The translations under genes and the position numbers were made by a program. Positions 36,734 to 45,008 of a DNA stretch of 64,000 nucleotides are shown here, in pieces (positions within the stretch are counted from its first letter, which is position 1; every line of letters starts with the position of its first letter). Under the pieces are notes generated by a model, which saw only the letters and a program-made list of their open reading frames with translations, did not search any database and was not told the DNA's origin. Origin of the DNA: Oscillospiraceae bacterium (GTDB lineage: Bacteria; Bacillota; Clostridia; Oscillospirales; Ruminococcaceae); assembly GCA_902363145.1 (NCBI GenBank), contig CABIZB010000001.1, positions 372,001 through 436,000 on the forward strand, in the 5' to 3' direction.

Positions 36734-38023
36734 TTATTCTTTAATATTTGTGTATAGAACATCCGTAAGTCCATATTCTTTATCGAAAATAAAAGACTTA
36801 CATTGTCTCTTTGAACGATATCCTTGCTCAGTAGTCCACGCTGATGGCGCACTGATAGTGGGCAATCTTTGAATTCTCATGTGATTGTTTTCATCGAGAA
36901 CCATTTCACTATGTAGATGCTGTAAAAATACTTCAGTATTAGTTACACTGCTCCATACTTTTCTACACTCATCAGGGATGAGGGCAGGAAGCTTTTTAAT
37001 ATCAGCGTCATGTGCGAACACGAAAAGTGTTTTACCAAAAACACGATACTTACGAGGAGCAGGGGACATATCTACCGTTACTCTTTTGTCATCCTTATAC
37101 CAGGCATAGCAATATTGTGCAAGAGAATATCCAACAGTCTTGTCATGATTAGCATTCACCAAGACAACATCTACAGGTGCGATATTTGCAAGCATATCAA
37201 TAGCTATAATAGTCATATCGAACAGCTTCTGCATCATATCAAAATATCCACAAGCATTATCTTGCGGTGTTCCCTTAGTAGTTGTTCCAGCAAGATTATC
37301 AAAATTACTTTGATCTCCGCCTATAGTAAATATAATCCTACTAAGTTTGATATGTTTCACACGAGACATCACATCTTTAATGACATAGTAAAATAGATTT
37401 TCAGCAATCTCGCAGTTATATTCGCTTCCGGTCTCAAGCATACTGGATCTGAGAGCAAAGTGAAGGTCAGATATGGGTAAAATAAGCAGATTATCACCCG
37501 TTCCGTAATCTGATGATACTACGGGAATGGTAATATTACTGTATCTTCTATCTAAATCATCGAACCACTGCTTCATGTCAGAGTCCATTAGTTCGGGGAC
37601 TTTGGGCTTTACAGTTATCTTGCTTGAATATAGTGTCTTGTCTCCACTGTTCCATTTGCTGTTTTTAGCAGATGAAACATCAAAGAAACGTGGATCATAA
37701 TTATGTAAGCGCAAAAGATAATCAACGTCACGAAGTTTACTTTCATCCTCAATATAGAATGTACGTTCGCTTGTTTCCGATCTGTCTGCGTTTATCGTAA
37801 CGGTTTCCTTGGTGGATATAGTCGCAGCATTGGTTTTAGGCTTGATTTCCCAGCCACCGTTGATAAACTCATAGAAGAACTTTGCACCTTTACGGGCACA
37901 GTCTCTGGTTTCGTTTATACCATATCTGGCTCTCATATCGGCAACATCCTGCCATTCAATATCCTCGTTGTGCTGCTTCTCACAGAGAATATTGTAAAGA
38001 TCTATATAATATTGATTGTCCAT
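36734..38023 (-). CDS. Metallophosphoesterase-fold phage protein
   Basis: A 429-residue protein. I chose the ATG at 38023 because GAGGT lies eight bases before it; an upstream ATG overlaps the clpP-like gene. The C-terminal 240 residues carry metal-binding motifs of calcineurin-like phosphoesterases: LPISDLHFA (about 185-193), GGDQSNFDN, NANHDK, VFAHDAD and LQHLHSE. An N-terminal domain of about 170 residues has no recognised fold. Such proteins resemble SbcD-type nucleases, but no partner SbcC is seen. It may process phage or host nucleic acid. Confidence 0.75.
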   Translation of the reverse strand: MDNQYYIDLYNILCEKQHNEDIEWQDVADMRARYGINETRDCARKGAKFFYEFINGGWEIKPKTNAATISTKETVTINADRSETSERTFYIEDESKLRDVDYLLRLHNYDPRFFDVSSAKNSKWNSGDKTLYSSKITVKPKVPELMDSDMKQWFDDLDRRYSNITIPVVSSDYGTGDNLLILPISDLHFALRSSMLETGSEYNCEIAENLFYYVIKDVMSRVKHIKLSRIIFTIGGDQSNFDNLAGTTTKGTPQDNACGYFDMMQKLFDMTIIAIDMLANIAPVDVVLVNANHDKTVGYSLAQYCYAWYKDDKRVTVDMSPAPRKYRVFGKTLFVFAHDADIKKLPALIPDECRKVWSSVTNTEVFLQHLHSEMVLDENNHMRIQRLPTISAPSAWTTEQGYRSKRQCKSFIFDKEYGLTDVLYTNIKE

Positions 38024-38024
38024 A

Positions 38025-38711
38025 TTATACGACCTCATCAATGTCACAGTCTTTGCCGATGATTGAATCTACAATGCCAAGCGTTTTGGCTTCATCTGCA
38101 AAATAATAATTTTCAATTCTCTCTATCTCTTTCAGGTCTTTTATAGAAAACTTTGTTCTCGACACAACAAACTGCATCAAGCGTTCTTTATATTTTTGAC
38201 CAAATCTCCAATAGTCATCAACCTTAGAAGGACTGCCATAATCTCCGTCTCTTCCTTCATGATTTAAAAAGAATGCGTTTTCAGAAGCATATCTTTTGTG
38301 GCACGAAATATAGATATAGAATCCCATGGACAGTGCATATGATGTACAAACACCAATTACAGGTGTCTTTGAATTTTTGATGCAGTCACAGATTCCCATA
38401 CCGTCCCACGTAGAACCTCCGGTAGATGATATGTATATGATGATTGGAGTTCTCTCTGTAACGGGTACGTCAATATCAAGTGCATTATATCTCATGATAT
38501 GATATGAAATATTGGCTCTGGTCTCAGGGGTGATTTCTCCATTGATAAAAAGTTTCCTGTCCTCAATGTCCGACATAACAAACATTTCTTCAAGTCCATA
38601 ATTGAAATTATTTGATGATGCACATTCAAGAACATTCATTTCACCACATTCGCAGCTCTTCTCTTCAGAAATTACCGCTTCAATATTGTCAGTCTGTTTA
38701 TTCTCTGTCAT
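38025..38711 (-). CDS. ClpP-like serine protease
   Basis: A 228-residue protein from ATG 38711 with GAGGG upstream. The ClpP fold is shown by LFINGEI (54-60), IIIYISSTGGSTWDGMGICDCI (about 90-111), the catalytic Ser128 in YALSMGFYI, and His151 in FFLNHEG. An N-terminal Cys-containing extension (CECGEMNVLEC) is unusual. Phage ClpP proteins are often head maturation proteases, but this one lies well upstream of the terminase/portal block, in the early-like genes. It may therefore work on other targets. Confidence 0.85.
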   Translation of the reverse strand: MTENKQTDNIEAVISEEKSCECGEMNVLECASSNNFNYGLEEMFVMSDIEDRKLFINGEITPETRANISYHIMRYNALDIDVPVTERTPIIIYISSTGGSTWDGMGICDCIKNSKTPVIGVCTSYALSMGFYIYISCHKRYASENAFFLNHEGRDGDYGSPSKVDDYWRFGQKYKERLMQFVVSRTKFSIKDLKEIERIENYYFADEAKTLGIVDSIIGKDCDIDEVV

Positions 38712-38714
38712 GCT

Positions 38715-38903
38715 TTAGCCCTCACGTATATTGCGATATTCTCTGATGAGTCCGAGATATCTGTTGCTTTCAGGACAATAATATGTCTTGCCGCTCATTC
38801 TACTACCCTTTGCTCCATGTTTACGCTTCGAACAGATGGTAATATAAGGGTCACGCACATGCTTGCAGATAAATAAATATTCGTCTTTACTGATTTGTAT
38901 CAT
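38715..38903 (-). CDS. Small protein of unknown function
   Basis: A 62-residue protein. I chose ATG 38903 because the first ATG (38912) overlaps the AAAGG ribosome site. It has basic patches (RKHGAKGSRMSGKTYYC) and two or three cysteines. It directly precedes the clpP-like gene by three bases. No function is recognised. A short GC-rich hairpin (TCGGT-GGT-ACCGA) lies about 35 bases upstream in its leader. Confidence 0.55.
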   Translation of the reverse strand: MIQISKDEYLFICKHVRDPYITICSKRKHGAKGSRMSGKTYYCPESNRYLGLIREYRNIREG

Positions 38904-38990
38904 TTTGTTCATCCTTTTAATCGTATTTTAGGAAAAGTCTCGGTACCACCGAAGGCATAAATTCCTACTATATAAACAACAATCAAAAAC

Positions 38991-39037
38991 GAAAGAAAAA
39001 CACGCTCAAATAACGTATTATAGCCATTCGAGCGTGT
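38991..39037 (-). terminator. Rho-independent terminator
   Basis: On the minus strand ACACGCTC pairs with GAGCGTGT across a 22-base loop and is followed by TTTTTCTTTC. It separates the RNA-polymerase-like/zinc gene unit from the clpP-like unit downstream. Confidence 0.7.
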
Positions 39038-39067
39038 TCAATTTACTATTACAAATCAACTTGAATA

Positions 39068-39820
39068 TCAAGCTTTATCTTGCAATTTGCGCATTCTTGT
39101 CTGTTCAATATTTACTTTCACACTACAGTTCTTACAGTATTTTGTGCGGGCATTCCCTTTACACTTTGTCAAGCGCCCACACTCTGCACATCTGATATAC
39201 TTATGCTTGCCTAAGTAATTCATGTATTCATGTCCAAGCTCCCTGAAATCAGATACTCTTATCGCCATATACGATTCTTCCTGAATATATAGAACTTGAA
39301 TGTTTGTATTAGTAACTTTCATGCTGAACCCAATCAATCCGGCTCGATATAAACTATTCAGCATTGCTGCTTGTTTTTTGATAGTAGCTGGTACAGCAGC
39401 AATTTTGAATATTTCATCATGAGAACGACAAACCCAACCATTGTTGTTTATATTTCTTTTATCTCCGAATTTCGCAAGACACAACAACGTAAACGCAAGT
39501 CTTTCGAGAGGTGGAGATTTTAGATTTTTTATAGTTTTCATTTCCGCCCTCGTAATAACGACATCGTTTATCTCTGTAAGAGGGTATTTATCTGCCTTTT
39601 TCACTTTGTTCTGTAAGGCAGTTTCCCATAATTTCGAATCGTACTTAGGATAATTATTTTGCATAAACTCATTCAGCTTATTGTATAATTTTTTCCCCGT
39701 GAGCTTTTCAACATTGTAATAGTATCTCGCAAGCAATGATAAGGTTTCAGAAGGCTTTTCGCCAACATTTCCTGTCTCAATAATTCTCTCTGCTTCTGCA
39801 CGTTCATTAAGTATTATCAT
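39068..39820 (-). CDS. Winged-helix-like, zinc-finger protein next to the RNA polymerase-like gene
   Basis: A 250-residue protein from ATG 39820 after GGTGGAGA, overlapping the polymerase-like gene by 14 bases, so the two are translationally linked. The middle (SHDEIFKIAAVPATIKKQAAMLNSLYRAGLIGFS) looks like a winged-helix DNA-binding region. The C-terminus has CAEC...CKNC (about 212-234), a treble-clef zinc site followed by a basic helix. I infer a partner or regulator of the polymerase, but nothing proves it. Confidence 0.55.
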   Translation of the reverse strand: MIILNERAEAERIIETGNVGEKPSETLSLLARYYYNVEKLTGKKLYNKLNEFMQNNYPKYDSKLWETALQNKVKKADKYPLTEINDVVITRAEMKTIKNLKSPPLERLAFTLLCLAKFGDKRNINNNGWVCRSHDEIFKIAAVPATIKKQAAMLNSLYRAGLIGFSMKVTNTNIQVLYIQEESYMAIRVSDFRELGHEYMNYLGKHKYIRCAECGRLTKCKGNARTKYCKNCSVKVNIEQTRMRKLQDKA

Positions 39821-42593
39821 TCTTTGTCTCCACCTTTGCCTTCCCGATGCTAAAACTTTCTCCACAATAAATAATCTCGCCGTCTTTATCTTTATACACA
39901 TATGAAATTTCATTGTTATTTTTAGCAAGAAGATTATGAATAATCGTATCTACGCATATTTCCCATGCAAACTGTTTAGAATGTGAGGACTTGTAACACA
40001 TGTCAAGGATAATGTCACACAATTCATATTCGTTAGGACAAATAGCTTGACATTCTCTTTTAAATTCATCCCTCATCACCAAAAACTGAATGGACGTTTC
40101 TTCCCTATCCAATCTTTGTTGTTTCGATCTAATTTGAAAATCGACTGTTCTTTTTAAATACTCGTCATAGAGTTGTTTAATTTTCGCATAATCGTATTTG
40201 CTATACTCTGCGCCGCTTTTCATTATACTATAATCAAAATCAGACGATGATTTTACAGAGGATATGTATCCATCGAATTCCTGTTCTATCTTATGACAAA
40301 TTTTATTCATCGTTGAACTATTATCACTTACGGGTAGTAACAAATAATACCAATGAAGAAAGTCGTTTTGCTCTTCTGTCTTCTCGGGCAGAGCTTCTAA
40401 CTCCGCAATATCCATCTGATAAAGCATTCTGCATTTTTGATTCGTGCTTTTTATATATTGATTGTATTCGGTCATCTGATCCGGATATATATAATTCGTG
40501 AAATATGGCTTTTTATTTGCACAGATAGAAGAGTTGAATTTCTTTTTCAATGTTTCTTTAGGTGTGCTATTATCTTTGACTTTGTTTTTGGACATGTTAT
40601 ACCAATAATCAGGCATAGGTTTGGAGATTATGCCTTTTGTACGATCTATACAATTCTGCTGGTATAACTGTCCACACATTATCCTATATTCCAGCGTCTT
40701 GTACTCTTCGCTATTCTTATCAAACAAAGGCAAGAGATCATACATAGCTGTTATGTGATTAGTTGTCGTACCTATTTCATCGCCAAAGCTGTTTTGATTA
40801 GCTTCTACGAGTAATTCTTCGGTTATGATCTTTTTTTCTGCTTTTCTTTGAGCACACATTATTGCAGGTAAATCTCTTGTGTTCTCAAGAAGGACTTTAT
40901 TATCTGTTGTTATCAATGCGTCTCCATCAAAGTCACACCCATTCAGCGCATGGCAGAACGAGTCGTGAGCATTTAACACGTTTACAACGTGTATATATTT
41001 ATACCATCGACGTATTTCAGGGTTGTCAGCTATCTTCATTCTTCTTATATTATTTGCCGCCGACATAGGAGCCCTAAAGCACACAATTTCTTTCACTCCG
41101 AGATCCGCCCAATACTCCGAATAAATTTCCCCGGCATTTAACAGCCCCAGTTTACTCTCATCTGTTTCGATACCGAATGTTTTTTGACATAAAGCAACAG
41201 GATCTCCCGAAATTGTCGCATAATTACCATGTATTTTAAGTACGCCGATCTTAGCCTCATCAATTTTTTTCTTGAGCATATAGTTGAGTCTGTTTATTAC
41301 GTAATTGTCCTTAAGCATTCGAGGGTCTATCATTATTGCCTTAGCGAAATCATTTTCGACAGAATTGATATTATCTGCAGTTAAGCCCATACCTTTAAGA
41401 AACAAAATCGTCTTATTCACATCTCCGCTGATAACGTCTTTAATCTCTGATACGGTAGGGGAGATAAGCTCTTCAATCTGTTTATCATTTAGCTCGTAAC
41501 TTTGAATAAATTGGTAATTAAGATTTCTTTCACTTTCAAGTTTCTCAGGTAAAGCTTTAGTTATCGCAAACCCGTAATGATTACCCGTGCTTTTTTCTAT
41601 GTAATCATCTATACTCTTATACGAGTCCCAAAGTTTAAGCATCGATGGAGTTGTTATCATCTCAATATCGTCGAGATTATGTTTATTTCCCCACACATCT
41701 TTGATTATCTTGTTCCCGCCGTATTCTTCGCAAAAACTATGAAAATCAAAAGTGAACATCATTCCTTTGAAAAAGGCATTCCTTGTGCAGAACCCAGATA
41801 CAAGATAATGTTCTCCTATTTCGGAACTCCACTTTTCAGCCAAAGCAGGACAAATAAGTCCGTATCCATCATTAGTATTCAGTTCCACTTCCTGATCCGC
41901 AACAGTCATTACCGGTTCGTCGCTGTTGCCATCGTCAAGATTTATTATCTTTTCCCGAAAATGAGTAAAAACATCATCTACCACAAGAATGCCTTTAGGC
42001 ATCGAAACCGGAGTAGAAGTGCTGCATGAAAGTGATTTGTAAGCCTCAAATTTTGCAGGAACCAGTTTGATACTAAGGTCTCGATCGTTGTCAAGCCTTC
42101 GGGCAAGCTCTTTATGTATTATTTTTCCTTGATTGGATATCTCACTTGCATATATTATCGTGGATTTTTTTACTCCGTTAGTTGTTCCTATCAATCTTTT
42201 ATAAGATAATCCATTAATTTTGAAACCTGTATTTAGCTTTTTAAAATCTGATGTTTTATCCATTATGACTGCAACATAGTCAGGTTTAAATTGAAGCCGA
42301 TCCAATTCAGAGTATAGTGCTTTTATACGGCGTTTGTTTGCCAGTGATTTTGGCATTTTCTGTATGTTTCGTATCTCACGCCGAATGGCTTTAATTTTTT
42401 CTTCTGTCGCCTGAACGTCAAGTCCGTTGATCTCATCGATGAAGCGCATGACTTCACGATCTCCCAGAGCAATTATTTCGTCATTACGTCTGGCGCCTTC
42501 CAGAGACAAAGTTAAGCTCTTACGAGGAGCAGACAATATCCTGCCACTACGTAGCTTAAAGATGTACTTCTGATATGTCTTTTGTTTTGACAG
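39807..42593 (-). CDS. YonO/RdRP-like two-barrel RNA polymerase
   Basis: A 928-residue protein. The best start is a CTG at 42593, eight bases after AAAGGAGG; a TTG at 42536 lacks a ribosome site. Diagnostic motifs: NDGYGLICPALAEKW (about 241-255), FCTRNAFFKG (about 268-277), HGNYATISGDPVAL (second barrel), and the catalytic DFDGD at 554-558 in LNGCDFDGDALITTDN. The DxDGD loop is the metal-binding centre of double-psi beta-barrel RNA polymerases, including phage SPbeta YonO, crAss-like phage gp66 and eukaryotic RdRPs. It probably transcribes phage DNA, perhaps the late genes. An RNA-templated role cannot be excluded from sequence alone. Confidence 0.82.
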   Translation of the reverse strand: MSKQKTYQKYIFKLRSGRILSAPRKSLTLSLEGARRNDEIIALGDREVMRFIDEINGLDVQATEEKIKAIRREIRNIQKMPKSLANKRRIKALYSELDRLQFKPDYVAVIMDKTSDFKKLNTGFKINGLSYKRLIGTTNGVKKSTIIYASEISNQGKIIHKELARRLDNDRDLSIKLVPAKFEAYKSLSCSTSTPVSMPKGILVVDDVFTHFREKIINLDDGNSDEPVMTVADQEVELNTNDGYGLICPALAEKWSSEIGEHYLVSGFCTRNAFFKGMMFTFDFHSFCEEYGGNKIIKDVWGNKHNLDDIEMITTPSMLKLWDSYKSIDDYIEKSTGNHYGFAITKALPEKLESERNLNYQFIQSYELNDKQIEELISPTVSEIKDVISGDVNKTILFLKGMGLTADNINSVENDFAKAIMIDPRMLKDNYVINRLNYMLKKKIDEAKIGVLKIHGNYATISGDPVALCQKTFGIETDESKLGLLNAGEIYSEYWADLGVKEIVCFRAPMSAANNIRRMKIADNPEIRRWYKYIHVVNVLNAHDSFCHALNGCDFDGDALITTDNKVLLENTRDLPAIMCAQRKAEKKIITEELLVEANQNSFGDEIGTTTNHITAMYDLLPLFDKNSEEYKTLEYRIMCGQLYQQNCIDRTKGIISKPMPDYWYNMSKNKVKDNSTPKETLKKKFNSSICANKKPYFTNYIYPDQMTEYNQYIKSTNQKCRMLYQMDIAELEALPEKTEEQNDFLHWYYLLLPVSDNSSTMNKICHKIEQEFDGYISSVKSSSDFDYSIMKSGAEYSKYDYAKIKQLYDEYLKRTVDFQIRSKQQRLDREETSIQFLVMRDEFKRECQAICPNEYELCDIILDMCYKSSHSKQFAWEICVDTIIHNLLAKNNNEISYVYKDKDGEIIYCGESFSIGKAKVETKNDNT

Positions 42594-42608
42594 AAAAATA
42601 ACCTCCTT

Positions 42609-42779
42609 TTATTTTTTCCCTATACGAGCATATTTTTCACAATAATATGCCCGAAGGTCTTCTGAACGAGTTCTTGCCGATATAGCTTTCCTTTTGATAG
42701 AATATTTTCGATACCTGCCACAAGTAGAATGACAATTATAACAGCGCTCAGGACAGTCTTTACATGGGGATGTTTCCAA
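42609..42779 (-). CDS. Small cysteine-rich zinc-binding protein
   Basis: A 56-residue protein missed by simple ATG searches because it starts at TTG 42779, nine bases after AGAAAGGAG. The N-terminal 20 residues hold CKDCPERCYNCHSTCG, a compact Cys/His zinc site. The rest is basic and helical (KRKAISARTRSEDLRAYYCEK). Similar proteins recur in Firmicute phages next to regulators. It lies directly upstream of the RNA-polymerase-like gene and ends one base before its ribosome site. Its function is unknown. Confidence 0.6.
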   Translation of the reverse strand: METSPCKDCPERCYNCHSTCGRYRKYSIKRKAISARTRSEDLRAYYCEKYARIGKK

Positions 42780-42814
42780 GGCATTTATCTCCTTTCTAAT
42801 ATGTTAAGCAAGTC

Positions 42815-43750
42815 TTAATAAAGATCCCACCTATCCGGACAGTCAAAATCATCTACAAACTGATTCGGATCCGATATAGGCTCTATATAGTCCCTTTTTT
42901 GTGTGAAGGCTATCTTCAGTATTTTTACACGATTATAATCGTTTCCTGCAAAGAAGATATTCGGATTGGCAAAGAATCTCATATCAGCTTTATCATCTTC
43001 GTAATTATAAAAGTATCCTAAGAAACTTTGATTATAACCGTTCCAATCAAACTTAATGTCTCGATATTCTCTCATGAAACGAGCCGCATTGGTTCTGTCA
43101 TATCCTACCAATTCACAAAAGTCTCCGACGCTCATAGGGATTATTGCATCTTCGTCTGTTTCTTCGGGGTTATAACAAATTACATTCCATTCACGATTTA
43201 TGTAGGGAATTAGCTGAAATATATACCCAAGATATACGTGCTTGTTCTGGGGGACGGACAAATATAATTTCCTCAAATTATTTATGTAAACACGAACGTA
43301 TCTCTGCTTCTTGTCAGACGAATCTATCGAAAGTTCTCCTCTGTAAAAATGATCGGTATTAAGTTTGTAAAGTTTTTTCTCTTTGATCAAATATCCTGTT
43401 GATACTACTTCAGCTAAAAATCTTTTAAATGTTGCCGGCTTTAATACCATTAAATTTTGCATCTTTTCTCGGGTTATATATTTGCCATTTGATTTTAAAA
43501 ACTTTCCGTCATATTCTAAGAAAGTCGAAAGATATACCAATCTGATTGCAGTCTGAGGAGACAAGTCCGTCATAGACTTATGAATATTAAATAAGTACAT
43601 GACAAACTGCTCTTTTTTTGTCAGATATTTAAAACATTCTACCTGCTCATTGTTTTCAGCATATTGTTTTCTGACTTCTTTCTGTTCTTTGGTGATCAAT
43701 GTTGCATCATCAAATATTTCTCCTGTGTTTGCATCTATATACGATCCTAT
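42815..43750 (-). CDS. Winged-helix DNA-binding protein, replication-initiator-like
   Basis: About 311 residues. The frame extends upstream of a TTG at 43699, which has no ribosome site, to an ATA at 43750 placed six bases after GAGGAGGG. The added residues GSYIDANTGEIFDDAT look like a normal N-terminus of this kind of protein. ATA initiation is rare, so this start is a reasoned guess. The protein has two helical segments resembling winged helices (ITREKMQNLMVLKPATFKRFLAEV and MSVGDFCELVGYDRTNAARFM). The layout recalls plasmid/phage replication initiators. Direct repeats lie just upstream. Confidence 0.55.
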   Translation of the reverse strand: MGSYIDANTGEIFDDATLITKEQKEVRKQYAENNEQVECFKYLTKKEQFVMYLFNIHKSMTDLSPQTAIRLVYLSTFLEYDGKFLKSNGKYITREKMQNLMVLKPATFKRFLAEVVSTGYLIKEKKLYKLNTDHFYRGELSIDSSDKKQRYVRVYINNLRKLYLSVPQNKHVYLGYIFQLIPYINREWNVICYNPEETDEDAIIPMSVGDFCELVGYDRTNAARFMREYRDIKFDWNGYNQSFLGYFYNYEDDKADMRFFANPNIFFAGNDYNRVKILKIAFTQKRDYIEPISDPNQFVDDFDCPDRWDLY

Positions 43751-44078
43751 AAAAATCCCTCCTCAATAATCATTGACAGATTCACCTCGTCAAATTTGAG
43801 CCTTTTTTGCCCGATTTCTCGTCAAATTTGAGCCTTTTTAAAATTGCGTTTTTGTTAGGCAGGAACAGGCAAAAAGGCACTTTTTTGAGGCAAAATTACA
43901 TTGTTCTTTATACCTTACTTCATACGATCAGCTACCACATCGGAATCACTTCCTCTCTTGTCGTTAGGAGAAAAGGGAATTTTTAAGAGTCGGGACGTGA
44001 AACGTCACGACCAGTGGAATGAACGTAAGTTCATTACGCTGTATTCCTACTGCAACTTGTTTCCTGCTGCAAAGTAGT
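43751..44078 (-). other. Non-coding structured region with direct repeats
   Basis: No convincing gene lies in these 328 bases. They hold two 22-base direct repeats (annotated separately) and, on the minus strand, two tight hairpins: AATGAAC-TTAC-GTTCATT (near 44018-44035) and GTCG.GACG...CGTC.CGAC (near 43990-44014). T-rich and A-rich tracts flank them. It is upstream of the replication-initiator-like gene and could hold its promoter, an iteron-type binding site or an RNA leader. Confidence 0.45.
43786..43839. repeat. Two 22-base direct repeats
   Basis: CTCGTCAAATTTGAGCCTTT plus two T occurs at 43786-43807 and again at 43818-43839, a spacing of 32 bases (about three DNA turns). Each contains an internal CAAATTTG palindrome. 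They lie 36-90 bases upstream of the winged-helix gene start and look like binding sites for a dimeric protein, perhaps that gene's own product. Confidence 0.7.
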
Positions 44079-44720
44079 TTATTTGTCACTGATTTCATCA
44101 AACAACTTGGTCAGTCTTCTTGGCTTGTAGACTCTATTCTCAAGCTGCTTATGATCTTCGGCTAACTTATTTACATTACAGTTGTCATACAAGCTTTTCA
44201 CGGCCACTATGTTATCTTTGATCTTACGTCTCTCCTGCAGTGTATCTCTCAGCATCTTATAGGCAGCATAAGCATCAGACACGTTAAACTTGCTAAACTC
44301 AATCAGATGTTCTATGTCTGTTATTTCCTCATTTATTTCAGATAATCTCCCCTGAAGCTTCGATAAACATCCGTTCTTTCTTGCTTTAAGCTCAGCCATT
44401 TCATCAAATAATGTAAGATAATCAATCTCATCATTATCAAATGTTTCTATGACATCGACTGTTTCATCAGGCTCACGATCCACTGTTTGCTGTTCTGTCT
44501 TGCTCTGAATCTCTCCCTGTAGCTCATTATCTTCTACAATATCCTGTCTTACAGACCACTGAGTGCTAATATTGTAGAATCTACGAGGTAGCGATACAAG
44601 AGCCTGTCCTGCTCTCTGAACAGTAGAATATCTTCTTGCTTTGCTGAGATCTTCTGTTACAAACATATATCCATCAGATTTAGTGGCAATGTACTTATTG
44701 CCTGTGCCTATGTAATACAT
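44079..44720 (-). CDS. Coiled-coil protein of unknown function
   Basis: A 213-residue protein from ATG 44720 after AGAAAGGA. The first 50 residues (GNKYIATKSDGYMFVTEDLSKARRYSTVQRA) match a small N-terminal module often seen in phage accessory proteins. The middle is acidic and disordered. From about 105 to the end it is a helical coiled coil (MAELKARKNGCLSKLQGRLSEINEE...). No enzymatic motif. It precedes the structured region leading to the winged-helix gene. Confidence 0.5.
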   Translation of the reverse strand: MYYIGTGNKYIATKSDGYMFVTEDLSKARRYSTVQRAGQALVSLPRRFYNISTQWSVRQDIVEDNELQGEIQSKTEQQTVDREPDETVDVIETFDNDEIDYLTLFDEMAELKARKNGCLSKLQGRLSEINEEITDIEHLIEFSKFNVSDAYAAYKMLRDTLQERRKIKDNIVAVKSLYDNCNVNKLAEDHKQLENRVYKPRRLTKLFDEISDK

Positions 44721-44741
44721 TTACTATTATCCTTTCTATAC

Positions 44742-45002
44742 TTATATTTCATTCATCAGTTTTTCTATACATTCGCAGAAAAGCTCATATTTATCAGGGC
44801 GAGCAAGAATAACTTCATTCTTGGTTCTTGCGCCACATCTTCTCATAAGCTGGCTCCAGCTCGCTTTAGTACCTATTATTCCATAAACAATACTACATGT
44901 ACGAATGCCATGTACGGCGTCAATATCCTTGAATGTCACAACACGCTGTCCTTTGTACTCCTTGATACCGATTAAAGTATCACATATTGTTATCTCGTTC
45001 AT
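44742..45002 (-). CDS. ORF6N-like small protein
   Basis: An 86-residue protein from ATG 45002 after GAGG. GIKEYKGQRVVTFKDIDAVH near residues 12-31 resembles the start of the ORF6N domain, a phage DNA-binding module found with KilA-N and antirepressor proteins. The rest is short, so only a truncated or minimal form is present. It may act as a small regulator. The match is by eye and modest. Confidence 0.5.
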   Translation of the reverse strand: MNEITICDTLIGIKEYKGQRVVTFKDIDAVHGIRTCSIVYGIIGTKASWSQLMRRCGARTKNEVILARPDKYELFCECIEKLMNEI

Positions 45003-45008
45003 TATTGT

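Noticed and set aside
38941..38957. A GGTGGTACCG motif resembling a T-box antiterminator upstream of the gene at 38903
   Set aside because: There is no room for a T-box stem I and specifier loop between the terminator at 38991 and this motif, and the conserved flanks are missing. It is better read as a short hairpin.
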